A DNA stretch of 64,000 nt. Origin: Streptomyces actinomycinicus. Its GTDB lineage: Bacteria > Actinomycetota > Actinomycetes > Streptomycetales > Streptomycetaceae. Below are positions 1 through 11,467 of this stretch, piece by piece. The notes under the pieces were generated by a model. That model searched no databases. It was not told where the DNA came from and saw only the letters and a list, made by a program, of their open reading frames with translations. The position numbers and the translations under genes were made by a program. Position 1 is the first letter of the stretch. Every line of letters starts with the position of its first letter. Location of the stretch: NCBI RefSeq assembly GCF_016741775.1, contig NZ_JAERRK010000001.1, forward strand, positions 372,001 to 436,000, read 5' to 3'.

Positions 1-308
1 AGTTCGTCCTGGACGAGCTGGTCAAGAAGGAGCAGCTCAACGTCAACCAGGAGGAGCTGACCGAGCACCTCATGCGGCGTGCGGCCTCCTCCGGCATGTC
101 CCCCGACCAGTTCGCCCAGGCCGTCGTCGAGGGCGGCCAGGTGCCGCTCCTGGTCGGCGAGGTCGCCCGCGGCAAGGCCCTGGCCGTCGTGGTCGAGGCC
201 GCCACGGTGAAGGACACCAACGGCGAGGTCGTCGACCTGGACGACGAGGAGGAGGAGACCGAGGCCGCCGAGGCGTCGGAGACCTCCGAGGAGAACGCCG
301 AGGGCTGA
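1..308 (+). CDS. tig: Trigger factor, C-terminal fragment (partial at window edge)
   Basis: The reading frame is open from base 3 and ends with TGA at 306-308, so only about the last 101 residues are inside the window. They match the helical C-terminal arm of the ribosome-associated chaperone and peptidyl-prolyl isomerase: a region with LTEHLMRRA and [10 protein letters not shown], then [12 protein letters not shown], then a very acidic tail of Glu, Asp and Ala that is typical of streptomycete trigger factors. Trigger factor binds nascent chains at the ribosome exit tunnel. The position immediately upstream of clpP1-clpP2-clpX is the usual Streptomyces order and supports the call. The domain that binds the ribosome lies outside the window. 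Confidence 0.93.
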   Translation, partial: FVLDELVKKEQLNVNQEELTEHLMRRAASSGMSPDQFAQAVVEGGQVPLLVGEVARGKALAVVVEAATVKDTNGEVVDLDDEEEETEAAEASETSEENAEG

Positions 309-339
309 ACCGCCCCGCGGCGCCTCTAATGGCGTGGAC

Positions 340-368
340 GGGCCCCCGGGAGTGTCTCCCGGGGGCCC
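340..368 (+). terminator. Hairpin terminator of tig
   Basis: A perfect 13-bp inverted repeat (340-352 pairing with 356-368) with a 3-nt loop lies 31 bases after the tig stop. It is very G+C rich and has no long T run, as is usual for Streptomyces terminators. Confidence 0.75.
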
Positions 369-401
369 GTTCGTCGCACCGAGGGGCGTGAGCCGCCCCC
401 C

Positions 402-450
402 GGGGGGCGCGGGGAACTGTGCGAACGATCCGAACGCGCCCGCAGTCCGA
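402..450 (+). repeat. Dispersed GGGGAACTGCGC-type repeat, copy 1 (degenerate)
   Basis: The segment carries the core GGCGCGGGGAACTGTGCGAA followed by a CGCCCGCAG element. The same core and tail recur twice at 7324-7440. Repeats of this form are scattered through intergenic DNA of Streptomyces chromosomes. No function is shown by the sequence. Confidence 0.55.
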
Positions 451-497
451 AGACCGCCCGCATCACCCCTGTGCACCGCACCGGCCCGCCGCGTGAG

Positions 498-516
498 CGC
501 TACGCCCCCGGCGAAC
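498..516 (+). promoter_or_regulatory. Candidate ClgR operator upstream of clpP1
   Basis: The bases CGC-N5-GCGAAC at 503-516, preceded by A, fit the actinobacterial ClgR consensus (W-CGC-YNANR-GCG-WWS) except at the central A. ClgR is the known activator of clpP operons in Streptomyces and Corynebacterium. The box lies about 40 bp upstream of a possible -10 hexamer TAGGGT at 555-560, a suitable activating position. The match is by eye. Confidence 0.5.
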
Positions 517-621
517 ACCCCCATCTCCGGGATTCCCCGAAGGGACCTGAGCGTTAGGGTCCATGAATACGGGGGCAGGGGAGTCTCCTGACAGCCCCCG
601 CCAAGCCTCCGGCAGGACGAC

Positions 622-1281
<660 letters not shown>

Positions 1282-1350
1282 CCGGCCAGGCCACGCCACG
1301 CACCGCCGAGACCCAAGCCCCCAGAACGCCACCAGGACGGTGAACACCCC

Positions 1351-2016
1351 ATGAGCAACTTCCCCGGCGCCGCCAGCGGCATGTACGAAGGGCCCCGCCC
1401 CGACAGCCGCTATGTCATCCCGCGCTTCGTCGAGCGCACCTCCCAGGGCATCCGCGAGTACGACCCGTACGCGAAGCTCTTCGAGGAGCGCGTGATCTTC
1501 CTGGGCGTCCAGATCGACGACGCCTCGGCCAACGACGTCATGGCGCAGCTGCTGTGCCTGGAGTCGATGGACCCGGACCGGGACATCTCGATCTACATCA
1601 ACAGCCCCGGTGGCGACATGACCGCCCTCACGGCGATCTACGACACGATGCAGTTCGTGAAGCCCGACATCCAGACGGTCTGCATGGGCCAGGCCGCCTC
1701 CGCGGCCGCCATCCTGCTCGCCGCCGGCACCCCGGGCAAGCGCATGGCGCTGCCGAACTCCCGCGTGCTGATCCACCAGCCGGCGGGTTCCACCGGCCGC
1801 GGTCAGCTCTCCGACCTGGAGATCATCGCGAAGGAATTCACCCGGATGCGTGACCAGCTGGAGCAGATGCTGGCCAAGCACTCGAACCAGCCGCTCGAGA
1901 AGATCCGCGAGGACATCGAGCGCGACAAGATCCTCACGGCCGAGGAGGCGCTGGAGTACGGCCTCGTCGACCAGATCATCTCCACCCGCAAGCTGAACAA
2001 CGCTTCGGTCCGCTGA
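1351..2016 (+). CDS. clpP: ATP-dependent Clp protease proteolytic subunit 2
   Basis: Second ClpP peptidase of the pair, 221 residues. Ser117 (GQAASAAA), His142 (LIHQPAG) and Asp192 (DIERDKIL) form a complete catalytic triad, and the substrate-binding YINSPGGD segment is present. The N-terminal 30 residues are the usual extension of the actinobacterial second subunit, likely trimmed during assembly. The ATG at 1351 follows an AGGACGGTGA ribosome-binding region. It shares an operon with clpP1. The intergenic hairpin at 2081-2099 suggests that clpX is at least partly transcribed separately. Confidence 0.95.
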   Translation: MSNFPGAASGMYEGPRPDSRYVIPRFVERTSQGIREYDPYAKLFEERVIFLGVQIDDASANDVMAQLLCLESMDPDRDISIYINSPGGDMTALTAIYDTMQFVKPDIQTVCMGQAASAAAILLAAGTPGKRMALPNSRVLIHQPAGSTGRGQLSDLEIIAKEFTRMRDQLEQMLAKHSNQPLEKIREDIERDKILTAEEALEYGLVDQIISTRKLNNASVR

Positions 2017-2080
2017 CGCGGAACGGGGCACTCTGAGCCCCTCTTGGCACGGTGCACGTCAAAGTGAACCCTGCCAAGGG

Positions 2081-2099
2081 GGGCCCGAACACCGGGCCC
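2081..2099 (+). terminator. Hairpin between clpP2 and clpX
   Basis: A 7-bp stem (GGGCCCG with CGGGCCC) and 5-nt loop sits in the 170-bp gap between clpP2 and clpX. It could end the clpP1-clpP2 message or attenuate read-through into clpX. There is no T tract. Confidence 0.4.
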
Positions 2100-2186
2100 G
2101 GCAAGGTACCGTCGGACATAAGGCAGCACCAGGAGCCGCTGGACTCATGACGTCCAGGCGTCTCCCAGGCGAAGGGGAAGCACACC

Positions 2187-3473
<1,287 letters not shown>

Positions 3474-3490
3474 CGCACGGGATGTACGCC

Positions 3491-3522
3491 AAGGGGCCCC
3501 GGCCGACCGGCCGGGGCCCCTT
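3491..3522 (+). terminator. Bidirectional terminator between clpX and the convergent membrane-protein gene
   Basis: A 14-bp perfect inverted repeat (3491-3504 with 3509-3522) and 4-nt loop lies between two convergent genes whose ends are at 3473 and 3545, so it can serve both. Flanking bases extend the pairing imperfectly. Confidence 0.8.
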
Positions 3523-3544
3523 CGCGTACCGTGCCGCGCCGGCG

Positions 3545-4501
3545 TCAGGCCTTGACGCGGACCTCGTTGCGGAACTTGGCGGCCAGCTCGGCGTCGTCGG
3601 CCGGGTCATTGCTGCGGCCCGCCACGAGGCCGGCGTAGTCCATCGGCATGACGAACCCGAGCGTGCTGTGGTCGGCCCAGATGCAGATCGAGAGCGTCAC
3701 GTCCTTCGGACCGCTGCTGGTCGCGCCGGTGGGAGCCGAGGCCTGCTGGCACTTGAGGACGGCACCCTTGAGCGAGGCCGGGTTGTACTCCTTCGGCTCG
3801 CCCTTCAGGGAAGCCTCCTTGCCACCGTCCTTCTGCGACTCGGACTCGAAGTACGCGAACATCGCGTCGACGGTCTTCTCGGGGTCGTCGATGGTGCCGT
3901 AGACACCGGCGAACTTGATCTCCTTCTTGCTCAGCGGATTGTCCGGGTCCCCCGACGCGTATGCGGCGCTGACGTCATGGGGGTCCTGCACACCCCACTT
4001 CTTGGCGTCGGCCTCGTCGCTGTCCGTCATGGAACCGCTGTCGCTGTCGGACTTCTTGTACTCCGTCAGCACCGTGTTCGGCGTCGTCAGCTTGTGCGGG
4101 CCGTCGTCCGCGATGTCGCTGCTGCTGCCGCTGAGCACGAAGTACGCGCCGACCGCCACGGCGGCGACCACGGCCACCGCGCCGATGATGAGGCCCGTCT
4201 TCTTCTTCCCCCCGGCCGGCTGCGGCGGGTGCGGGACGTTGTACGGCTGCTGGCCGTAGGGGCCGCCGGGCTGCTGGCCGTACGGGTTCGGCTGCTGCGG
4301 CACACCCTGCTGCGGGTAGCCGTAACCCGGCTGCGGCGGCGCCGCGGGGGCCTGCTGGGGGTAGCCGTAGCCGGGCTGCGGAGCCTGCGGCTGCTGGCCG
4401 TAGGGGCCCGGCTGGCCGTACGGCCCAGGCTGCCCCGGCTGGCCGTACGGACCCGGCTGCTGGGGCTGCTGGCCGTACGGGCCCGGCTGGTTGTTGCTCA
4501 T
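3545..4501 (-). CDS. Pro/Gln/Gly/Tyr-rich single-pass membrane protein, function unknown
   Basis: The product has 318 residues. About the first 100 are low-complexity repeats of the form QPGPYGQ and GYGYPQQ. A single transmembrane helix ([21 protein letters not shown]) follows. The extracytoplasmic domain of about 190 residues contains two Cys (LKCQQAS and SICIWAD) that could form a disulfide. The start at 4501 is preceded by GGAGGGGAA at good spacing. An in-frame ATG at 4537 has no convincing ribosome-binding site. The architecture of a disordered cytoplasmic tail, one helix and an exported domain is common in Streptomyces, often beside core genes, but no biochemical role is recognisable. 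Confidence 0.8.
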   Translation of the reverse strand: MSNNQPGPYGQQPQQPGPYGQPGQPGPYGQPGPYGQQPQAPQPGYGYPQQAPAAPPQPGYGYPQQGVPQQPNPYGQQPGGPYGQQPYNVPHPPQPAGGKKKTGLIIGAVAVVAAVAVGAYFVLSGSSSDIADDGPHKLTTPNTVLTEYKKSDSDSGSMTDSDEADAKKWGVQDPHDVSAAYASGDPDNPLSKKEIKFAGVYGTIDDPEKTVDAMFAYFESESQKDGGKEASLKGEPKEYNPASLKGAVLKCQQASAPTGATSSGPKDVTLSICIWADHSTLGFVMPMDYAGLVAGRSNDPADDAELAAKFRNEVRVKA

Positions 4502-4622
4502 TCCTGGGTTCCCCTCCTGCTTATGTGTTCCTGACATCCTGGCTCAGGCCCGGGAACCGCACGGCACCGGGGGCCGCACCGTTACAGAACAAACGCGTTT
4601 CGGGACCGCGCCGTGACACCCC

Positions 4623-4638
4623 TAAACTGACCCCCGTG
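4623..4638 (+). promoter_or_regulatory. Leaderless -10 element of valS
   Basis: TAAACT at 4623-4628 is separated by only 7 bases from the GTG start codon at 4636, placing the transcription start at or next to the start codon. No ribosome-binding site is present. Confidence 0.55.
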
Positions 4639-7260
4639 ACCGAGAACGCTCAGCAGCAGCCACCCGCGCCCGACTCCGAACTGCCGACCCAGTACGCGCC
4701 GGCCGACGTAGAGGGGCCGCTGTACGAGCGCTGGGTAGAGCGCGGTTACTTCGAGGCGGACGCGAAGAGCGACAAGCCGCCGTACACGATCGTCATCCCG
4801 CCGCCGAACGTCACCGGCTCGCTGCACCTGGGCCACGCCTTCCAGCACACGCTGATGGACGCCCTCACCCGCCGCAAGCGCATGCAGGGCTTCGAGGCGC
4901 TGTGGCTGCCCGGCATGGACCACGCCGGCATCGCCACCCAGAACAAGGTCGAGCAGCAGCTCGCCGAGGAGGGCAAGTCCCGCCACGACCTGGGCCGCGA
5001 GGAGTTCGTCGAGCGTGTCTGGCAGTGGAAGGAAGAGTACGGCGGCAAGATCCTCGGCCAGATGCGCCGCCTCGGTGACGGCGTCGACTGGTCGCGCGAG
5101 CGCTTCACCATGGACGAGGGCCTCACCAAGGCCGTCCAGACCATCTTCAAGAAGCTCTACGACGACGAGCTGATCTACCGCGCCGAGCGCATCATCAACT
5201 GGTGCCCGCGCTGTCTGACGGCCATCTCGGACATCGAGGTGGAGTACCAGGAGGACGACGGCGAGCTGGTCTCCATCAAGTACGGCGAGGGCGACGAGAC
5301 GCTGGTCGTCGCCACCACCCGCGCCGAGACCATGCTGGGCGACACCGCCGTCGCCGTCCACCCCGACGACGAGCGGTACAAGCACCTGGTCGGCAAGCGC
5401 ATCAAGCTGCCGCTGACCGACCGCAGCATCCCCGTCGTCGCGGACACCCACGTCGACCCCGAGTTCGGCACGGGCGCCGTCAAGGTGACCCCGGCCCACG
5501 ACCCCAACGACTTCGCGATCGGCCAGCGCCACGGCCTGGAGTCGATCACGGTCATGGACGAGCGCGCGGTCATCACCGTGCACGGCCCCTTCCAGGGCCT
5601 GGACCGCTTCGAGGCCCGCTCCGCGATCGTCGCCGCGCTGCGCTCGCAGGGCCGGATCGTCGCCGAGAAGCGGCCGTACGTCCACAGCGTCGGCCACTGC
5701 TCGCGGTGCAGCACCACGATCGAGCCGCGCCTGTCCATGCAGTGGTGGGTCAAGGTCGGCCCGCTGGCCCGGGCCGCCGGTGACGCCGTCCGCGACGGCC
5801 GGGTGAAGATCCACCCCGAGGACATGTCGAAGCGGTACTTCGACTGGGTCGACAACATGCACGACTGGTGCATCTCGCGCCAGCTGTGGTGGGGGCACCG
5901 GATTCCGGTCTGGTACGGCCCGCAGGGCGAGGTCGTCTGCGTCGGCCCCGACGAGGAGCCGCCCGCCGGCGAGGGCTGGCGCCAGGACACCGACGTCCTG
6001 GACACCTGGTTCTCCTCCGGCCTGTGGCCGTTCTCCACGCTCGGCTGGCCCGAGCGGACCGAGGACCTGCAGAAGTTCTACTCGACCGACGTCCTGCTCA
6101 CCGGCCACGACATCATCTTCTTCTGGGTCGCCAGGATGATGATGTTCGGCCTCTACGCGATGGACGGCGAGGTCCCCTTCAAGACCATCGCGCTGACGGG
6201 TCTGGTCCGCGACGAGCGCGGCAAGAAGATGTCGAAGTCCTTCGGTAACGTGGTCGACCCGCTGGACTGGATGGACAAGTACGGTTCCGACGCCGTCCGC
6301 TTCACCTTGGCCCGCGGCGCCAACCCCGGCACCGACGTCCCGATCGGCGAGGACTGGGTCCAGGCGTCCCGGAACTTCGCCAACAAGATCTGGAACGCGA
6401 CCCGCTTCGCGCTGATGAACGGCGCGACCGTCGAGGGCCCGCTGCCCGCCCCGGAGCAGATGTCGGCCACCGACCGGTGGATCCTGTCCCGCCTCAACAA
6501 GACCGTCGCCGACGTCGACGCGTTCTACGAGGACTACCAGTTCGCGAAGCTCAGCGACGCCCTGTACCACTTCGCCTGGGACGAGGTCTTCGACTGGTAC
6601 GTCGAGCTGTCCAAGACCGTGTTCCAGGCGGGCGGCGAACCGGCCGAGGTCAGCAAGCGGGTCCTGGGCGAGGTCCTGGACGTCACGCTCAGGCTGCTGC
6701 ACCCGGTCGTCCCGTTCGTCACCGACACCCTGTGGACGACGCTCACCGGCGGCGAGTCGGTCGTGGTCGCCGAGTGGCCCGCGGACAGCGGCTTCCGCGA
6801 CCCGGCGGCCGAGCAGGAGATCTCCTCCCTCCAGTCGGTCATCACCGAGGTCCGCCGATTCCGCGCCGACCAGGGCCTGCAGCCGGGCCAGCGGGTCCCG
6901 GCCCGGCTGACCCTGGACGGTACGGCCCTCGCCCCGCACGAGGCCGCCATCCGCAGCCTCCTGCGCCTCCAGCCGGAGGGCGACGCCTTCACGGCCACGG
7001 CCACCCTGCCGATCGCCGGCGCCGAGGTCGCCCTCGACCTCTCCGGCACGATCGACGTGGCCGCGGAGCGCAAGCGCCTGGCGAAGGACCTGGCCGCCGC
7101 CGAGAAGGAGAAGGCCCAGGCCACGGCCAAGCTCGGCAACGAGGCGTTCCTGGCGAAGGCCCCGGACAACGTGGTGGACAAGATCCGCACGCGCCTGTCC
7201 AAGGCGGAGGAGGACATCACCCGCATCCAGTCCCAGCTGGACCGGCTGCCGCAGGCGTAA
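4636..7260 (+). CDS. valS: Valyl-tRNA synthetase
   Basis: Class I aminoacyl-tRNA synthetase that charges tRNA-Val and edits misactivated threonine. The 874-residue product shows the HIGH signature as SLHLGHA, the CP1 editing domain with [10 protein letters not shown] and AHDPNDF, and the KMSKS loop ([10 protein letters not shown]). The anticodon-binding domain is followed by the valine-specific C-terminal coiled coil ([20 protein letters not shown]). The GTG at 4636 is chosen because it starts the conserved region and sits just after a -10 hexamer. Upstream in-frame codons would only add a non-conserved extension. No T-box leader is seen. It is followed by its own terminator and then folC. 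Confidence 0.97.
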   Translation: MTENAQQQPPAPDSELPTQYAPADVEGPLYERWVERGYFEADAKSDKPPYTIVIPPPNVTGSLHLGHAFQHTLMDALTRRKRMQGFEALWLPGMDHAGIATQNKVEQQLAEEGKSRHDLGREEFVERVWQWKEEYGGKILGQMRRLGDGVDWSRERFTMDEGLTKAVQTIFKKLYDDELIYRAERIINWCPRCLTAISDIEVEYQEDDGELVSIKYGEGDETLVVATTRAETMLGDTAVAVHPDDERYKHLVGKRIKLPLTDRSIPVVADTHVDPEFGTGAVKVTPAHDPNDFAIGQRHGLESITVMDERAVITVHGPFQGLDRFEARSAIVAALRSQGRIVAEKRPYVHSVGHCSRCSTTIEPRLSMQWWVKVGPLARAAGDAVRDGRVKIHPEDMSKRYFDWVDNMHDWCISRQLWWGHRIPVWYGPQGEVVCVGPDEEPPAGEGWRQDTDVLDTWFSSGLWPFSTLGWPERTEDLQKFYSTDVLLTGHDIIFFWVARMMMFGLYAMDGEVPFKTIALTGLVRDERGKKMSKSFGNVVDPLDWMDKYGSDAVRFTLARGANPGTDVPIGEDWVQASRNFANKIWNATRFALMNGATVEGPLPAPEQMSATDRWILSRLNKTVADVDAFYEDYQFAKLSDALYHFAWDEVFDWYVELSKTVFQAGGEPAEVSKRVLGEVLDVTLRLLHPVVPFVTDTLWTTLTGGESVVVAEWPADSGFRDPAAEQEISSLQSVITEVRRFRADQGLQPGQRVPARLTLDGTALAPHEAAIRSLLRLQPEGDAFTATATLPIAGAEVALDLSGTIDVAAERKRLAKDLAAAEKEKAQATAKLGNEAFLAKAPDNVVDKIRTRLSKAEEDITRIQSQLDRLPQA

Positions 7261-7274
7261 GCGCCCCCACGGCA

Positions 7275-7313
7275 CCGAAGGCCCCCGGCACCACACGGCA
7301 CCGGGGGCCTCGG
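7275..7313 (+). terminator. Terminator of valS
   Basis: AGGCCCCCGG at 7279-7288 pairs with 7301-7310, and the stem is extended at its base by CCG/CGG with one bulge. It lies 15-50 bases after the valS stop. Confidence 0.7.
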
Positions 7314-7323
7314 CATGCCCCAC

Positions 7324-7440
7324 AAGGGGCGCGGGAAACTGCGCGCCAAACCACGACGCACCCGCACCCACCGGACGCTCGCAAGCCACCCCGCAAGGGG
7401 CGCGGGGAACTGCGCGACGAACCACGACGCACCCGCAGCC
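7324..7440 (+). repeat. Two tandem-like copies of the GGGGAACTGCGC repeat
   Basis: Two units of about 47 bp (7324-7370 and 7394-7440) share AAGGGGCGCGGGAAACTGCG or its GGGGAACTGCGC variant, followed by CCACGACGCACCCGCA. They fill the 355-bp valS-folC gap together with the valS terminator and the folC promoter. The remaining bases (7441-7600) show nothing else. Confidence 0.7.
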
Positions 7441-7603
7441 GCCGACCGGACCGGCCCACCCCGAACGGCCGCCAGTAACCCGCGCCCACCCGACCGGACC
7501 AAGCCCCCGAACGGCGAGCCCCCCGAACGGTGCCCAAGCGACCCGCACTCGAACGGCAGTACAAGCCACCCGTACCGGCGCCGCGAAGCCCCCGCCCGCT
7601 CCG

Positions 7604-7618
7604 TAGACTGGCCTCGTG
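7604..7618 (+). promoter_or_regulatory. Leaderless -10 element of folC
   Basis: TAGACT at 7604-7609 stands 6 bases before the GTG start at 7616, the same arrangement as at valS and the CYTH-CHAD gene. Confidence 0.55.
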
Positions 7619-9130
7619 AGCGACCACCCCGGCACCAGCGACACCCCCGACCCCCTCGACTCCTTCGACGAGATCATCGCGGCCGAGACCGACCGCGACC
7701 CCGACCTCGCCGTGATCGAGGCAGGCAGCCGCACCCTCCGCACCCAGGGCGGCCCGCCGCAGGCCGACGTACCCGCGCGTCCCGAGGACCCCGAGGTCGA
7801 CAACGCCCTGCGCGAGGTGGAGGCGGAGCTGGCCACCCGCTGGGGCGAGACCAAGCTGGAGCCCTCGGTCAGCAGGATCTCCGCGCTGATGGACGTCCTC
7901 GGTGAGCCCCAGCGCTCGTACCCGTCGATCCACATCACGGGCACCAACGGCAAGACCTCCACCGCCCGCATGATCGAGTCCCTGCTCGGCGCCTTCGAGC
8001 TGCGCACCGGCCGCTACACCAGCCCCCACGTGCAGTCGATCACCGAGCGCATCAGCCTGGACGGCGCCCCGATCTCCGCCGAGCGGTTCGTCGAGACGTA
8101 CCAGGACGTCAAGCCGTACGTCGAGATGGTGGACGGACAGCAGGAGTACCGGCTCTCCTTCTTCGAGGTGCTCACCGGCATGGCGTACGCGGCCTTCGCG
8201 GACGCCCCCGTGGACGTCGCCGTGGTCGAGGTCGGCATGGGCGGTTCCTGGGACGCCACCAACGTCATCGACGGTGACGTGGCGGTCGTGACCCCCATCG
8301 ATCTCGACCACACCGACCGGCTCGGCGGCACCCCCGCGGAGATCGCCGTCGAGAAGAGCGGCATCATCAAGCAGGACGCGACCGTCATCCTGGCCCAGCA
8401 GCCGGTGGACGCGGCGCAGGTGCTGTTGAAGAAGGCCGTCGAGGTGGACGCCACCGTGGCCCGCGAGGGACTGGAGTTCGGTGTCGTCGCCCGGCAGGTC
8501 GCCTTCGGCGGGCAGCTGCTCACGCTGCGCGGCCTCGGCGGCGAGTACCCCGAGGTGTACCTGCCGCTGCACGGCGCCCACCAGGCGCACAACGCGGCCG
8601 TCGCCCTCGCCGCCGTCGAGGCGTTCTTCGGCGTCGGCGCCCAGCGCGCGGAGCCGCTGGACATCGACACCGTCCGCAAGGCCTTCGCGGCCGTCTCGTC
8701 CCCGGGCCGGCTGGAAGTCGTACGGCGGTCTCCCACCGTCGTCCTGGACGCCGCGCACAACCCGGCGGGCGCCGAGGCCGCCGCCGAGGCCGTGCGGGAG
8801 GCGTTCGACTTCACACGGCTGATCGGCGTGGTCGGCGCGAGCGGCGACAAGAACGTGCGGGGCGTGCTGGAGGCCTTCGAGCCGATCTTCGCCGAGGTCG
8901 TCGTCACCCAGAACTCCAGCCACCGCGCGATGGACGCGGACGAGCTGGCGGCGATCGCCGTCGAGGTCTTCGGTGACGAGCGCGTGCAGGTCGAACCGCG
9001 GCTGCCGGACGCCCTGGAGGCCGCGATCACGCTGGCCGAGGAGGAGGGCGAGTTCGCCGGCGGCGGCGTGCTGGTCACCGGTTCCGTCATCACCGTCGGC
9101 GAGGCCCGGCTGCTGCTGGGGAAGGGCTGA
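7616..9130 (+). CDS. folC: Bifunctional folylpolyglutamate synthase / dihydrofolate synthase
   Basis: Mur-ligase-family enzyme that joins glutamate to dihydropteroate and lengthens the glutamate chain of folates. The ATP loop HITGTNGKTSTARMIES lies near residue 105. The metal- and folate-binding segment EVGMGGSWDATNV and the C-terminal domain with SSPGRLEVVRRSPTVVLDAAHNP are present. The product is 504 residues because of a ~60-residue acidic N-terminal extension (SDHPGTSDTPDPLDSF) that is usual in Streptomyces and has no known domain. It appears leaderless. A small membrane-protein gene follows after 9 bp, suggesting one transcript. Confidence 0.95.
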   Translation: MSDHPGTSDTPDPLDSFDEIIAAETDRDPDLAVIEAGSRTLRTQGGPPQADVPARPEDPEVDNALREVEAELATRWGETKLEPSVSRISALMDVLGEPQRSYPSIHITGTNGKTSTARMIESLLGAFELRTGRYTSPHVQSITERISLDGAPISAERFVETYQDVKPYVEMVDGQQEYRLSFFEVLTGMAYAAFADAPVDVAVVEVGMGGSWDATNVIDGDVAVVTPIDLDHTDRLGGTPAEIAVEKSGIIKQDATVILAQQPVDAAQVLLKKAVEVDATVAREGLEFGVVARQVAFGGQLLTLRGLGGEYPEVYLPLHGAHQAHNAAVALAAVEAFFGVGAQRAEPLDIDTVRKAFAAVSSPGRLEVVRRSPTVVLDAAHNPAGAEAAAEAVREAFDFTRLIGVVGASGDKNVRGVLEAFEPIFAEVVVTQNSSHRAMDADELAAIAVEVFGDERVQVEPRLPDALEAAITLAEEEGEFAGGGVLVTGSVITVGEARLLLGKG

Positions 9131-9139
9131 GGTTTTCCC

Positions 9140-9502
9140 GTGCGTACTCTCTGTGCATCCACCCTGATCGGCGAACTGTTCGTCATCGGCTTCGCCGGGC
9201 TCGTCGCCATGAAGGACCCGGATCTGTCCGTGACCACGGTGTGGCTGGTCAGCGGCATCGCCATGCTGCTGTGCCTGCTGCTGTGCGGCATGGTGACCCG
9301 GCCCGGCGGGGTGGCCCTGGGCTGGGCCCTGCAGATCGGTCTGATCGTCTCCGGCGTCTTCGTCCCGACCATGTACTTCATGGGCGCGATCTTCGCGGGG
9401 CTGTGGTGGGCATCGGTGCACTTCGGGAGGAAGGTGGACGAGGCGAAGGCCAGATTCGCGGCCCAGGCCGAGTCCTCCTCCTCAACGGCTGACGCTGCGT
9501 AA
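9140..9502 (+). CDS. DUF4233 domain small membrane protein
   Basis: This 120-residue protein has about four hydrophobic segments (LIGELFVIGFAGLVAM, VWLVSGIAMLLCLLLCGMV, GWALQIGLIVSGVFVP, YFMGAIFAGLWWASVHFG) and a short charged C-terminal tail. The segment pattern and its place between folC and ndk match the DUF4233 family of actinobacteria, whose role is unknown. The GTG at 9140 is 9 bp after folC, so the two are probably cotranscribed. Confidence 0.85.
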   Translation: MRTLCASTLIGELFVIGFAGLVAMKDPDLSVTTVWLVSGIAMLLCLLLCGMVTRPGGVALGWALQIGLIVSGVFVPTMYFMGAIFAGLWWASVHFGRKVDEAKARFAAQAESSSSTADAA

Positions 9503-9568
9503 CAGGTGCCCCGACACGCCCTGTAACCTCGTCCCACCGCACCCTGTACGTCGCGTAAGGAGCCTCCC

Positions 9569-9982
9569 GTGAGCCAGCGCACCCTCGTCCTCCTCAAGCC
9601 CGACGCCGTCCGTCGAGGCCTGACCGGCGAGATCATCAGCCGCATCGAGCGCAAGGCCGGCTGGCAGATCACCGCGCTGGAGCTGCGCACCCTGGACCGC
9701 GGCACGCTGGAGCAGCACTACGGCGAGCACGTGGGCAAGCCGTTCTACGAGCCGCTGGTCGAGTTCATGTCCTCCGGCCCGGTCGTCGCCCTGATCGTGG
9801 AGGGCGAGCGGGTCATCGAGGGCGTGCGCCAGCTGGCCGGCCCGACCGACCCGATCGCCGCCGCGCCGGGCTCGATCCGCGGTGACTACGGCGTGATCGT
9901 CCGCGAGAACCTCATCCACGCCTCCGACTCCGAGGAGTCCGCCGAGCGCGAGGTGAAGATCTTCTTCCCGGGCCGCGCCTGA
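9569..9982 (+). CDS. ndk: Nucleoside diphosphate kinase
   Basis: Transfers the gamma-phosphate between nucleoside triphosphates and diphosphates through a phosphohistidine. His117 in ENLIHASDS is the catalytic residue. The KPDAVRRG and PGSIRGDYG motifs are intact and the length of 137 residues is standard. The GTG at 9569 follows a clear AAGGAG at 9557-9562. The gene is followed by a terminator with a T tract. Confidence 0.97.
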   Translation: MSQRTLVLLKPDAVRRGLTGEIISRIERKAGWQITALELRTLDRGTLEQHYGEHVGKPFYEPLVEFMSSGPVVALIVEGERVIEGVRQLAGPTDPIAAAPGSIRGDYGVIVRENLIHASDSEESAEREVKIFFPGRA

Positions 9983-10031
9983 CGGCGTGCCGCCCGGCGG
10001 CCGGCGCGGTACGCGCGGGCCGCGGCGGAGT

Positions 10032-10065
10032 GTCCGGGGGCTCGTCCCCCCGGACCTGCTTTTTC
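10032..10065 (+). terminator. Rho-independent-like terminator of ndk
   Basis: A 9-bp stem (10032-10040 with 10047-10055) is followed by CTGCTTTTTCT. The T tract is unusual for this genome and makes the call stronger. The rest of the 287-bp ndk-mreB gap has a possible -10 (TACGAT, 10187-10192) but no clear -35. Confidence 0.8.
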
Positions 10066-10269
10066 TGGCATGAGTACCGGCGATTGAGGGAACGAGCGTC
10101 CCCGAACGCCCGTCTCCACAAGCGAGGCGGCACGCCATCTGGTGACAATGGCGGAGACCCTCGCGCAGTGTTCGTGCAGGCGCGTTTACGATGGAAGCCT
10201 TCACGTCACAGCACCCGCCTCGCCGACCTGACATGCCCTCAAAAGCGCAGGAAGGCCAGATGAATCCGG

Positions 10270-11301
10270 ATGGGGAACTCAATGTCGTTCATCGGCCGTG
10301 ACATGGCTGTCGACCTCGGGACCGCCAACACGCTGGTGTACGTCAGGGGTCGCGGGATCGTACTGAACGAGCCGTCCGTCGTCGCGATCAACACCAACAC
10401 GGGTGGGATCCTCGCGGTCGGCGCCGAGGCGAAGAAGATGATCGGCCGGACGCCGGGCAACATCGTGGCCGTCCGCCCGCTGAAGGACGGCGTGATCGCC
10501 GACTTCGAGATCACCGAGCGGATGCTCCGCTACTTCATCTTGAAGATCCACAAGCGGCGGTACCTGGCCCGCCCGCGGGTCGTCGTCTGCGTGCCCTCCG
10601 GCATCACGGGCGTCGAGCGCCGCGCGGTCATCGAGGCGTCCTCCCAGGCCGGCGCCCGTCAGGTGCACATCATCGAAGAGCCCATGGCCGCCGCCATCGG
10701 CTCCGGTCTGCCGGTGCACGAGGCCACCGGCAACATGGTGGTGGACATCGGCGGCGGCACCACGGAGGTCGCGGTCATCTCGCTCGGCGGCATCGTCACC
10801 GCCCAGTCCATCCGCGTCGCCGGCGACGAGCTGGACAACGCGATCATCCAGTACATCAAGAAGGAGTACAGCCTCCTGCTGGGTGAGCGGACGGCCGAAC
10901 AGATCAAGATCACGATCGGTTCGGCGTACGACCTCGACGCCGACGAGCACACCGAAGTCCGCGGCCGCGACCTGGTGTCCGGGCTGCCGAAGACCGTCGT
11001 CATCTCGGCCGCCGAGGTGCGCAAGGCGATCGAGGAGCCGGTCAACGCGATCGTGGACGCGGTCAAGACGACCCTCGACAAGTGCCCGCCGGAGCTGTCC
11101 GGCGACATCATGGACCGAGGAATCGTTCTGACCGGCGGCGGAGCCCTGCTGCGCGGGCTCGACGAGCGGCTGCGGCGGGAGACCGGCATGCCGATCCACA
11201 TCGCCGAGGACCCGCTGGACAGCGTCGCGCTCGGTTCCGGCAAGTGCGTCGAGGAGTTCGAGGCGCTGCAGCAGGTCCTGGACGCCCAGCCGCGCAGATG
11301 A
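10270..11301 (+). CDS. mreB: Actin-like cell-shape/spore-wall protein MreB
   Basis: Actin-fold ATPase that forms membrane-associated filaments. In Streptomyces it acts mainly in spore-wall synthesis with MreC, MreD, PBP2 and the SEDS protein encoded downstream. The phosphate 1 motif [13 protein letters not shown], phosphate 2 motif [13 protein letters not shown] and adenosine motif [13 protein letters not shown] are all present. The length of 343 residues is normal. The ATG at 10270 gives the usual streptomycete N-terminus [12 protein letters not shown]. An ATG at 10282 with GGGGA upstream is an alternative. A hairpin after the gene suggests that some transcripts end before mreC. Confidence 0.96.
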   Translation: MGNSMSFIGRDMAVDLGTANTLVYVRGRGIVLNEPSVVAINTNTGGILAVGAEAKKMIGRTPGNIVAVRPLKDGVIADFEITERMLRYFILKIHKRRYLARPRVVVCVPSGITGVERRAVIEASSQAGARQVHIIEEPMAAAIGSGLPVHEATGNMVVDIGGGTTEVAVISLGGIVTAQSIRVAGDELDNAIIQYIKKEYSLLLGERTAEQIKITIGSAYDLDADEHTEVRGRDLVSGLPKTVVISAAEVRKAIEEPVNAIVDAVKTTLDKCPPELSGDIMDRGIVLTGGGALLRGLDERLRRETGMPIHIAEDPLDSVALGSGKCVEEFEALQQVLDAQPRR

Positions 11302-11313
11302 CGTAACTCTTCG

Positions 11314-11352
11314 ATTCCGCCGTACGAGACGTTCTCCTCTCGTGCGGCGGAT
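11314..11352 (+). terminator. Partial terminator or attenuator between mreB and mreC
   Basis: CCGCCGTACGAG at 11317-11328 pairs with 11339-11350 (one G-T pair) around a 10-nt loop, in the 166-bp gap. It would allow mreB to be made in excess over the membrane proteins. Confidence 0.55.
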
Positions 11353-11467
11353 CGTTGATATAGAGGCATAAGCTCCCCCGAATGGGCCTCTTCGGTTTGC
11401 GCCGCATCATCCGCGTTTTCCAGGGGGTCCCCGAATTCCTACTTGAGGAAGGGCACGGCCGCCGCAC

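Noticed and set aside
4538..4635. T-box riboswitch before valS
   Set aside because: The promoter is immediately before the start codon, leaving no room for a leader RNA.
4582..8007. Open frame of over 1100 codons on the minus strand across valS and folC
   Set aside because: It is antisense to two well-defined genes, has the Arg/Asp/Gly/Val-rich composition of high-GC shadow frames and shows no domain.
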